The position numbers and the translations under genes were made by a program. From assembly GCA_003222395.1 (NCBI GenBank), contig QHWB01000044.1:186001-250000 (forward strand): a stretch of 64,000 bases of DNA, given 5' to 3'. The number at the start of each line of letters is the position of its first letter. Within the stretch, counting starts at the first letter, position 1. This document shows positions 57,119 through 64,000 of this stretch, one piece after another. Origin of the DNA: Acidobacteriota bacterium (GTDB taxonomy: Bacteria > Acidobacteriota > Vicinamibacteria > Vicinamibacterales > CAVVIG01). The notes under the pieces were generated by a model. That model saw only the letters and a list, made by a program, of their open reading frames with translations. It did not search any database and was not told where the DNA came from.

Positions 57119-58351
57119 CTAGATCAGGTGTATCAGCAGGCCATCTCGCAATTTTGGCTCGAACCATGTCGATTTCGGCGGCATGATCGCGCCGGCGTCG
57201 GAAACGGCCATCAGATCCGACACGCCGACCGGATACAACGAAAACGCGACCGCCGCTTTTCCCTCGTCGACCAGCGTCTCGAGCGCACGCGTTCCGCGCG
57301 CGCCGCCGACGAAATCGATCCGTTTGTCGGTGCGCACGTCGGCGATCTTCAGCACCGGCGCCAGCAGCTGGTCCTGCAGCACGCTGACGTCGAGCGACCC
57401 GATCGGATCCGAGGCGTCCGGCCGCTGTCGGGGTCGCAGCGTTTGCCACGCCCCGCGAACGTACATCGCGATCTCGCCGCGCCTGCCGGGCGTCGCCGCC
57501 GCGGGCGCGACGTCGAATCGCTCGCGCACCGCCTGCAGAAAGCCGTCAGGCGACAAGCCGCCCAGGTCTTTCACGATCCGGTTGTACGGCAGGATTTGCA
57601 CCTGATCATGCGGAAACGCCACCGCCAGCATCGTCGAATAATCGGCGCCATCGTTCAGCGAGCGCGACGATCCACCGCGGGCCGCGAGATCGGCGCGCGC
57701 CCGCGCGGCGCTGGCGGCGCGATGGTGGCCGTCGGCGATGTACAGAGCCGGAATCCGGCTGACCGCCGCGACGAGCGCGTCGCGGCCGGCGCCGCCGATG
57801 CGCCAGATCGTGTGGCGCACGCCGTCGGCCGCTTCGAAGTCGAAGAGCGGCGCGGCGGATGCCTGCTGCTGCGCGATGCGGTCGACCTCGGCCGATGCGC
57901 GGTACGTGAGGAACACCGGTCCGGTCTGCGCGCCGAGCGCCATCATATGACGCGTGCGGTCGTCTTCCTTGTCGCGCCGCGTGCGCTCGTGCTTCTTGAT
58001 CACGTCGCGGTCGTACTCGTCGAGTGAGAAACAGGCTGCCAGACCGGTCTGCGTGTGACTGCCCATCCGCAGTCGATAGAAATAGACGCTCGGCTCGTCT
58101 TCGACGACGAGCGATCGTTCCATCAGCTGCTTGAAATTCGCGACGGCGCGTTCATAGACCACGTCGGCGTACGGATTGGTGCCGGCCGGCAGCTCGAGCT
58201 CCGGACGCGACACGCGCAGAAAACTTGCGGGGTTGCCGTCGGCGAGCGCGCGCGCTTCGTCGGTGGTGACGACGTCGTAGGGGACGGCGGCGATGCGCGC
58301 CGCTTCGTCCGGCTTCGGGCGCAGCGCACGGAACGGCGTGAGCGTGGCCAT
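57119..58351 (-). CDS. DUF1015 family protein
   Basis: 410 residues, full length. Family marks: TPFRALRPKPDEAARIAAVP, DVVTTDEARALADGNPASFL, YADVVYERAVANFKQLMERS, IPALYIADGHHRAASAARA with the HHR(Y/A) motif, and a C-terminal YPVGVSDLMAVSDAGAIMPP. DUF1015 genes commonly sit next to serA and serC, as here, and are suspected to act in serine metabolism (a serine kinase-like fold has been proposed). Cytoplasmic. Confidence 0.92.
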   Translation of the reverse strand: MATLTPFRALRPKPDEAARIAAVPYDVVTTDEARALADGNPASFLRVSRPELELPAGTNPYADVVYERAVANFKQLMERSLVVEDEPSVYFYRLRMGSHTQTGLAACFSLDEYDRDVIKKHERTRRDKEDDRTRHMMALGAQTGPVFLTYRASAEVDRIAQQQASAAPLFDFEAADGVRHTIWRIGGAGRDALVAAVSRIPALYIADGHHRAASAARARADLAARGGSSRSLNDGADYSTMLAVAFPHDQVQILPYNRIVKDLGGLSPDGFLQAVRERFDVAPAAATPGRRGEIAMYVRGAWQTLRPRQRPDASDPIGSLDVSVLQDQLLAPVLKIADVRTDKRIDFVGGARGTRALETLVDEGKAAVAFSLYPVGVSDLMAVSDAGAIMPPKSTWFEPKLRDGLLIHLI

Positions 58352-58393
58352 CGGGGCTCGGATTATATCGCCGCCCCGATCGCCGGCCGCCTG

Positions 58394-59305
58394 CTACAGA
58401 TCGTCGCGAATCACGATCGCGTGGCGCAGCCAGCGCAGCCGAAGCGTGTCGAGCACACCGCGCGACGCGGTCTTGCGGCTTGGAGGATGTTGATCGCGCG
58501 GCGCAACGCGCGGCTGCGGCACAGCCCGTTTCCGTGACGCGGTCCTTTCAACCCTTGACGTGTTCCGCATGCCCTGAGCCGGTCGAACGGCAGGGCGGCC
58601 ATCCACGGCGCTTTCTTCTGGCGCGGCGCTTTCTTGTGGCGCGGCGCTTCCAGCGCCGCGATCCGTTCGCGAACTCGACGAGCCGGTGCCGCCGGCCGTC
58701 AACAGGCAAAGGATCGCCGCGCCGACGATGCGCAGACGCGAACGCATCAGCTGCGACCCGGGCGGCGGCGTCAGGACGACGCGCCGCTCGAACAACTCCC
58801 GATCGGCTTCGCGCAGCAGACGCCGCAGCTCGCTGGACGAGGGTCCGCCCCGCCGCCGATCGATCGTCATTCTCGAAACCGATGCGACACGGCGATGCGG
58901 CTCCATCTTTGCCGCCAGTGCACGCAACACGTGAATCCGGACGCCGCGCTCGTAGTGGGCGAGCACGACGGAGAAATCGTCCACCGAGTCGAACGGGGGC
59001 GCGTCGACTTCATGCATAGCGCGTGCGATGGCATAGCGCAAGCCGCCGGGAACGGACGGCCCGTTCGAGAGAACGGCTTGCAGGAAGATTGCGATTTCAG
59101 ACGCAGTCGGCGTGACCATGCAGCCACGGCAGGCGACGGTTCCATCGGCGCCGATCGATACATTGTCCGGCGACGGGGAGCCGAAAGGCGGTTCGGCGGC
59201 ACGCGCGCGCCGATCGTGAATCAGGTGCTGCGCGATCGCCACCGCCTCGTGGGCGGCGATGGCGATGCCTGCACGCTGCAGCTCGGCTATCGAGATGGAG
59301 GTCAT
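58394..59305 (-). CDS. Hypothetical single-span membrane protein
   Basis: 303 residues from ATG 59305. The N-terminal about 150 residues (ISIAELQRAGIAIAAHEAVA, SPSPDNVSIGADGTVACRGC, DSVDDFSVVLAHYERGVRIH) resemble a cytosolic module seen in acidobacterial regulators and look like a degenerate kinase-associated or CHAT-like input region; then a hydrophobic helix (LRIVGAAILCLLTAGG, about 210) and a low-complexity basic tail. The tail, residues about 214-250, is encoded by repeat elements. Function unknown. Confidence 0.6.
   Translation of the reverse strand: MTSISIAELQRAGIAIAAHEAVAIAQHLIHDRRARAAEPPFGSPSPDNVSIGADGTVACRGCMVTPTASEIAIFLQAVLSNGPSVPGGLRYAIARAMHEVDAPPFDSVDDFSVVLAHYERGVRIHVLRALAAKMEPHRRVASVSRMTIDRRRGGPSSSELRRLLREADRELFERRVVLTPPPGSQLMRSRLRIVGAAILCLLTAGGTGSSSSRTDRGAGSAAPQESAAPEESAVDGRPAVRPAQGMRNTSRVERTASRKRAVPQPRVAPRDQHPPSRKTASRGVLDTLRLRWLRHAIVIRDDL
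58556..58665. repeat. R-G-like and GCCCTGAGC elements in the hypothetical gene
   Basis: GCCCTGAGCCGGTCGAACGG with CAGGGC is a copy of a common bacterial CCCTGAGC...GCAGGG dispersed repeat; it is followed by three GGCGCGGCGCTTTCTT-type blocks and GCGGCGCTTCCAGCGCCGCG, an R-G-like hairpin. All in frame. Confidence 0.75.
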
Positions 59306-59535
59306 CGATACGCGGCACTGCCAAACGTACGCCACTCGACGCAGCGAGCAATTCTGACATTCTGTTTCCGCAAAACCGTGCGTCGATTTCTGCCGAGGTC
59401 GGCCGCGCGGCGTCCTTACGCGCAAGACAACAGAGTGCTTCTTTCACGGAACGTTTGAATTCCAGACGTCGCAAGCGGACGCGACGTTCCTCTCGAACCG
59501 ACCTGCGATTGTCGACGACGAATCGCACGAAAAAT

Positions 59536-59562
59536 GGCCCGGGATTTGGTCAGCTCCGGGCC
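59536..59562 (+). promoter_or_regulatory. Leader hairpin before the SBBP gene
   Basis: GGCCCGG (59536-59542) pairs with CCGGGCC (59556-59562) about 30 bp upstream of the ATG 59594. In the 288 bp between divergent starts nothing else stands out. It could be a leader attenuator or a chance hairpin. Confidence 0.3.
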
Positions 59563-59593
59563 GAAACACTCGCGCAAACGCTCGGAGGTTCTC

Positions 59594-62500
59594 ATGCGCC
59601 GGATCGCCTCGGCTGCCTGTGCCGTTGCGGCGCTCATTCTCTTCGCCGCCATCGAACCGCGACAAGGCGAGCTCCGCGCTGCGGAAGCGGCGCCTTTTCC
59701 GATCGACTTCATCGAGAACCGCGGCCAATGGGATCGGACGATCAGTTTCGCCGCCCGACACGGACCCATCGCCGCCACGATCGAACACGCGACGGTGACG
59801 CTGAGCTCCACCGCCGACCTTACGACTGCCGTCTCGCTCACGTTCGAGAGCGCCGCGCCGGACGCTGCGCCAGTCGGCGAGGGCAGACGTCCAACGCGCT
59901 ACAACTTCTACATCGGCCCGGATCCTGGCCGCTGGCGATCGGACGTGCCCGCATTCGCGGCCGTTGCGTTCCGACACCTGTACCCGGGCATCGACGTCCG
60001 GCTGCACGAGCGCGCGCGCCTGCTCGAATATGAGGTCCGTCTGGATCCCGGCGCCGCGCTCGATCGTGTGGTGCTCCGCGCCGATGGTGCATCCCGCCTT
60101 CGAATCGAAGACGACGGCGCGCTGGCGCTCGACGCGAAGAGCGGAACGCTCCGGCAGTCGCCGCCGGTGAGCTGGGAGGAGCTGCCGGGTGGACATCGGC
60201 GGTTCGTCGCCAGCCGATTCCGCAGAATCGATGACCATCGATACGGCTTCGACGTCGACGAGCGTGATCCGTCGCGTCCGCTCGTCATCGATCCCGGCAT
60301 CGTGTGGTCGACGTTCCTCGGCGGTTCGGGTTCGGACTTCATCGGTCCGGCAATAGCGGCGCGCGACGGCAGCGGCGACGTGTTCGTCGGCGGCACGATG
60401 GCATCGGCCGATTTCCCGTCGTTCGCCGATCCGTCGTTCGCGCCGGGCGTTCAATCGCCTGCGTTCGTCGCGCGTCTCGGCTCGAACGGATCGATCCTGC
60501 GCTACGCGACGTTCATCGGCGGCTGGCACGCGCAGCTGGTGCACCGCGGCCTGACCGTCGACGCGGCCGGCAACGCGGTGCTGGTCGGCCAGACCTTCTC
60601 GCCCGACTTTCCGACGACGGCGGGAGCCTTCGACCGCGTCGGGGTCAACAAGGACGCGTTCGTCGTCCGACTCAATCCAACCGGCGGTCTGATCTTCTCG
60701 ACGCTCGTCGGCGGGTCGGGCGAAGACGACGCGGCCGCCGTCGCCTACGATCCTGCAGGCAATATCGTCGTCGGCGGCACCACGGCCTCGCGTGATTTTC
60801 CGACCACGCCCGGTGCGTTCCGCACGACCTACAACACGCCGAACGCGCCGGCAGACGGCGGCGCCGAAGGCGACATGTTCGTCGCCCGGCTGACTCCCGA
60901 TGGGACTTCGCTGACCTACGGCACGTTCCTCGGCGGACCGCAGAGCGACGTCCTCGAAGACCTCGTGGTCGACTCGAACGGCTTCGTCACGGTGTGCGGA
61001 TGGGTCACGGGCAACAACGTCCAGGTGTTCGTGACCACGCCCGACGCGTTCGATCGGACCTGGAACGGATCGCAGGACGCGGCGATCGCGCGCCTCAAGC
61101 TCGATGGCGCCGGCGCGGCCGATCTGAAGTACGCGACGCTCATCGGCGGCGCGAGCCAGGACAACCTGTGGAAGGCGGCGATCGATCCCACGAACCCTGA
61201 GCTGGTCACGTTCGCCGGACGCAGCTGGTCGAACAACTATCCGGTGACGGCTGGCGTCGTGCGGCCGACGAACCCGCCGTTCTCCGCGCTCTTCCCCGAC
61301 GTCGAGGCCGGCATCATCACGCGATTTCGATTTCCCGCCGCGGGCGGAGCGTCGCTGGTGTGGTCCACCTATCACCACGCCGATCGGATCACGGGGCTGA
61401 CCGTGAACAATGCCGGCGAACCGATCGTCGTCGGACCGTCGGCCCCGTGGGACCTCGTCACGACGCGCGGCGCGTTCGTTCGCACCGCGGACGGATCGGG
61501 TGCGCCGGGCAGCGGCTTCATCAGCCGTCTGAGCGCCGACGCGACGCAGTACGTCTACCAGTCGTTCTTCGGCGGCAGCGGCGGCATCGCCGACAATTTC
61601 CAATCGGTGCCGCAGGTCGCGTACGTGTCGGGCAACACCGTCATCGTGAGCGGCCAGACGACGTCGAACGATTTTCCAATCACGGCGGGCGCGGTCGATC
61701 CGACGTCCAGCAACGCGATCGGCGGCGGCGCGTCCAACGAAGGATTCGTGACGAAGATCGCGCTCGACGCGGATGCGAGCGGCGACGTCACGGCCGACGC
61801 CCCGACGCTCACGTCGCCCGCCGACGGCGCGACGTTCCACAACGGGCTCATCGGCCGGATCGACTGGAACGGCGTGGCGGATCCGTCGGGTGTTCACGCG
61901 TACGAATTCCAGGTATCGACGCGCTCGGATTTCTCCAAAAACTTCATCCTGTTTCGCGGCGCCGTCCCGGACACATCCGTCGTCATCCCACCGAGCGTCG
62001 GGAACAGCGGCGGGCTCTGCATATGCACGTTCTTCTGGCGGGTTCGAACGAACGATCGCGCAGGGAATCTGAGCGCCTGGTCAGTCGCGCGCACGTTCAC
62101 GGTCAGTCAGACGGCGGGACAGCCGACGATATCGTCGATCGACGTCGACTCGCCGACCGTCACCGGCGGATCGCAGGCAACCGGCATGCTGCAGCTCTAC
62201 GACCCGGCACCCGCAGGCGGACTCGTCGCGAAGCTCACGGCCCACCACGATCGCTCGCAAGGGCTCGACCGCACGCGCGCGCTTCCAGTGCCCGTCACGG
62301 TGCCCGATCTCGTCAGCATTCCTGCCGGCGCGCTCTCGGCGTCGTTCCCGATCACGACTTCCACCGTGTCGGACGTCGCGACGATCAGTCTCGTCGGCAC
62401 AATCAACGGCGTCGGGGGAACGGGAACGATGAGTGTGGGACCGCCTGGCGCGCCGGCGCCGATGGATTTGATCGTGCGCCCGGGAAGCGTCACCGGCGGT

Positions 62501-64000
62501 ACGCCGGCGACGGCGGTCGTCACCTTGAACCAGGCGGCGCCGGCGGGCGGCACCGTCGTGAATTTGTCGAGCACGCATCCCGCCGTCGCGAGCGTGCCGG
62601 CAAGCGTGACGGTCGCGGCAGGATCGCGTTCGGCGCAATTCCCGGTCACGACCTCGTCGTCATTGACGACCGACATTGACGTCCTTCTGTTCGCCAAGAG
62701 CGGCGGCACCGCATGGAACAGACCGTTCTACGTGCGTCCGCCGAATCGATTGCCGAAGCTGACCTCGATGGTGATTTCGCCGAACGCCGTCGCGGGCGGC
62801 AGCAACTCGGGCGGCACGCTCACCTTCAGCGGACCGATCCCGCTCGGGACGTGGCCGGCCCTGCCGGATGCTGTCGTGAGATTCTCGAGCAGCGATCCCG
62901 ACGTCGCGGCGTTGTTTCCAGGCGACGACTACATCGTCGCCGGCTCGACGAGCCACACGTTCCGCATCTTCACTCGCGGCGTGCCGACGACGCGGAATGT
63001 GACGTTCACGGCGTACTTCGATGCCACCGCGCTCAGCAGCGTCCTGAGCGTCGGCGCGCTCACCGGCGTCACGGTCACGTCGCTGGGCGCAAACGTCACG
63101 ACGCTGCGCGGCGGCGAAGGAGGCGTCGCGACCGTCTCGCTCGCGGCGCCGGCGCCCGCGCCCCTTCTTGTGAGCGTGTCGACGAATCATCCCGAGCTCT
63201 TCACCTCGCTGCCGGCGAACGTCACCGTCTTCAGCGGATCGACCACCGCCTCGTTCGCATTCGTGACGGCGAAGTCGATCGCGAGCCCCACGTCCGTCTC
63301 GCTGACGTCGGCGTACGGCGCGAGCGCTGCGAGCCTCGCGTTGACCGTGAATCCGCCGGCCGACGCGATGCCGCCGCTCGTCAACGTGACGGTGTCTCCG
63401 GCGACCGTCAACGGCGGCGCATCATCGATCGGAACGGTGACGCTTCAGAGCGCGGCGCCGAGCGGCGGCGCAGTCGTGCAGCTGTTCAGCTCGAGCACGA
63501 CAGCGAGCCTGCCGCCGAGCGTCACCGTACCCGCGGGCGCGGCGACGGCGACGTTCCCCATCACGACGCAATCGGTTGCCGCCAATACGGCGGTGACCAT
63601 CTCCGGACTGCTTCGGCTGAGCGCCTCGACTTCCATGACGGTGACGGCTTCGGGCGCGCCACCGCCGCCGCCGCCGGGACCGGCGCTGTCGGCGATTGCA
63701 ATCGCTCCGGCGAGCATCGTCGGTGGGAACGTCGCGCAGGGAACCGCGACGCTGGCGAGCGCGGCGCCCTCGGGGGGCGCAGTCGTCGCGCTGTCGAGCA
63801 GCAACACCGCGGTCGCGACCGTCCCGGCAAGCGTCACCGTCGCCGCCGGCGCGACGAGCGCAACCTTCGGCGTGACGACGGCGAGCGTGAGCGCGTCGAC
63901 CACGGTGACGATCGCCGGCACGTTTGGCGGCGCGACCAAGACGGCCGGCCTGACGGTGACGCCCCAGTCGGCGCCGCCGCCAGCAGGAACGTCGACGCTG
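59594..64000 (+). CDS. Giant exported SBBP beta-propeller / Ig-like repeat protein (3' end outside window)
   Basis: The frame is open for 1,469 codons to the window edge. GGAGG precedes the ATG. Signal peptide (about 1-33); N-terminal domain [19 protein letters not shown] to about residue 235 (DUF7948-like); then several SBBP propeller blades of the form [11 protein letters not shown]...[19 protein letters not shown]; a fibronectin-like module ([39 protein letters not shown]) near 735-835; and at least six Ig-like modules of about 95-115 residues from 840 on, each with a VTGG or VNGG start and PASVTVAAG. Probably cell-surface adhesin or matrix protein. Confidence 0.88.
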   Translation, partial: MRRIASAACAVAALILFAAIEPRQGELRAAEAAPFPIDFIENRGQWDRTISFAARHGPIAATIEHATVTLSSTADLTTAVSLTFESAAPDAAPVGEGRRPTRYNFYIGPDPGRWRSDVPAFAAVAFRHLYPGIDVRLHERARLLEYEVRLDPGAALDRVVLRADGASRLRIEDDGALALDAKSGTLRQSPPVSWEELPGGHRRFVASRFRRIDDHRYGFDVDERDPSRPLVIDPGIVWSTFLGGSGSDFIGPAIAARDGSGDVFVGGTMASADFPSFADPSFAPGVQSPAFVARLGSNGSILRYATFIGGWHAQLVHRGLTVDAAGNAVLVGQTFSPDFPTTAGAFDRVGVNKDAFVVRLNPTGGLIFSTLVGGSGEDDAAAVAYDPAGNIVVGGTTASRDFPTTPGAFRTTYNTPNAPADGGAEGDMFVARLTPDGTSLTYGTFLGGPQSDVLEDLVVDSNGFVTVCGWVTGNNVQVFVTTPDAFDRTWNGSQDAAIARLKLDGAGAADLKYATLIGGASQDNLWKAAIDPTNPELVTFAGRSWSNNYPVTAGVVRPTNPPFSALFPDVEAGIITRFRFPAAGGASLVWSTYHHADRITGLTVNNAGEPIVVGPSAPWDLVTTRGAFVRTADGSGAPGSGFISRLSADATQYVYQSFFGGSGGIADNFQSVPQVAYVSGNTVIVSGQTTSNDFPITAGAVDPTSSNAIGGGASNEGFVTKIALDADASGDVTADAPTLTSPADGATFHNGLIGRIDWNGVADPSGVHAYEFQVSTRSDFSKNFILFRGAVPDTSVVIPPSVGNSGGLCICTFFWRVRTNDRAGNLSAWSVARTFTVSQTAGQPTISSIDVDSPTVTGGSQATGMLQLYDPAPAGGLVAKLTAHHDRSQGLDRTRALPVPVTVPDLVSIPAGALSASFPITTSTVSDVATISLVGTINGVGGTGTMSVGPPGAPAPMDLIVRPGSVTGGTPATAVVTLNQAAPAGGTVVNLSSTHPAVASVPASVTVAAGSRSAQFPVTTSSSLTTDIDVLLFAKSGGTAWNRPFYVRPPNRLPKLTSMVISPNAVAGGSNSGGTLTFSGPIPLGTWPALPDAVVRFSSSDPDVAALFPGDDYIVAGSTSHTFRIFTRGVPTTRNVTFTAYFDATALSSVLSVGALTGVTVTSLGANVTTLRGGEGGVATVSLAAPAPAPLLVSVSTNHPELFTSLPANVTVFSGSTTASFAFVTAKSIASPTSVSLTSAYGASAASLALTVNPPADAMPPLVNVTVSPATVNGGASSIGTVTLQSAAPSGGAVVQLFSSSTTASLPPSVTVPAGAATATFPITTQSVAANTAVTISGLLRLSASTSMTVTASGAPPPPPPGPALSAIAIAPASIVGGNVAQGTATLASAAPSGGAVVALSSSNTAVATVPASVTVAAGATSATFGVTTASVSASTTVTIAGTFGGATKTAGLTVTPQSAPPPAGTSTL

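Noticed and set aside
55769-58027. A 752-codon plus-strand frame opposite serA and DUF1015
   Set aside because: Shadow of two conserved genes; no start signal or domain.
59444-61897. An 817-codon minus-strand frame opposite the SBBP gene
   Set aside because: The plus-strand frame has a ribosome-binding site, signal peptide and clear repeat modules; the minus frame has only Arg/Asp-rich sequence without family features.

Overview
The window is one stretch of GC-rich bacterial chromosome from what looks like a free-living, heterotrophic, Gram-negative soil-type bacterium. The gene content fits Acidobacteriota, perhaps the Vicinamibacteria. This is inferred from an Oar-like TonB-dependent receptor with a carboxypeptidase-regulatory N-terminus, DUF1501, DUF1080, DUF3500 and DUF6282 proteins, many secreted peptidases, CocE-like hydrolases and an SBBP-repeat giant protein; there is no rRNA or tRNA to confirm it. 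I see no prophage, transposase, CRISPR array or secretion cluster. GC is high throughout, so most long antisense frames are artefacts.

Layout. 1-4.3 kb: end of a DUF1501 gene, a D-amino-acid lyase, a lone microcompartment shell gene, and a tight reverse operon thiO - hypothetical - phhB - merR. 4.3-8.7 kb: acyl-CoA dehydrogenase remnant, CocE hydrolase, a broken MazEF-type pair, a DUF6282 hydrolase and a small exported protein. 8.9-18.4 kb: exported proteins, a kinase remnant, an aromatic-amino-acid-type decarboxylase, a barrel protein, SixA-like phosphatase, a gutted M28 peptidase, a large alpha/beta-hydrolase-type protein, DoxX and DUF1080. 18.5-29 kb: class III aminotransferase, M28 and M20 peptidases, two tandem P1 peptidases with a sodium-solute symporter, an SDR and a tartrate-dehydrogenase-like enzyme, then a four-helix-bundle gene between two heptamer arrays. 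29-41.7 kb: TonB-dependent receptor, amidohydrolase, DUF3500, Ku, PQQ dehydrogenase, a small membrane protein, a debranching-type enzyme and a barrel protein. 41.8-54.5 kb: RNB ribonuclease with a second group II decarboxylase, FAD oxidoreductase with DUF1223, a GNAT protein and a membrane protein, polA, STAS, a TPR-like protein, pcnB and a desaturase. 54.6-64 kb: serC, serA, DUF1015 (serine synthesis), a hypothetical protein, and the first 1,469 codons of a giant secreted repeat protein.

The most unusual property is the density of short dispersed repeats. I distinguish nine families, named here R-A to R-I. Five (A to E) are tandem arrays of 7- or 8-nt units, several folded as long inverted repeats; the others are REP-like or GC-rich palindromes. 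They do two odd things: (1) arrays start on or within a few bases of the stop codon of about ten genes; (2) they sit in frame inside coding sequences, mostly near the N-terminus of exported proteins, in one case forming the signal peptide. A gene for a four-helix-bundle protein of the 23S-rRNA intervening-sequence type lies between two inverted heptamer arrays, which resembles the layout of a 23S intervening sequence and is the best candidate here for an undescribed mobile unit.

The second theme is gene decay: five gene remnants (acyl-CoA dehydrogenase, MazF, Ser/Thr kinase, DoxX-like, S9 peptidase) plus one M28 peptidase that has lost most of its metal site in frame. Together these suggest a genome shaped by frequent short deletions and repeat insertion.
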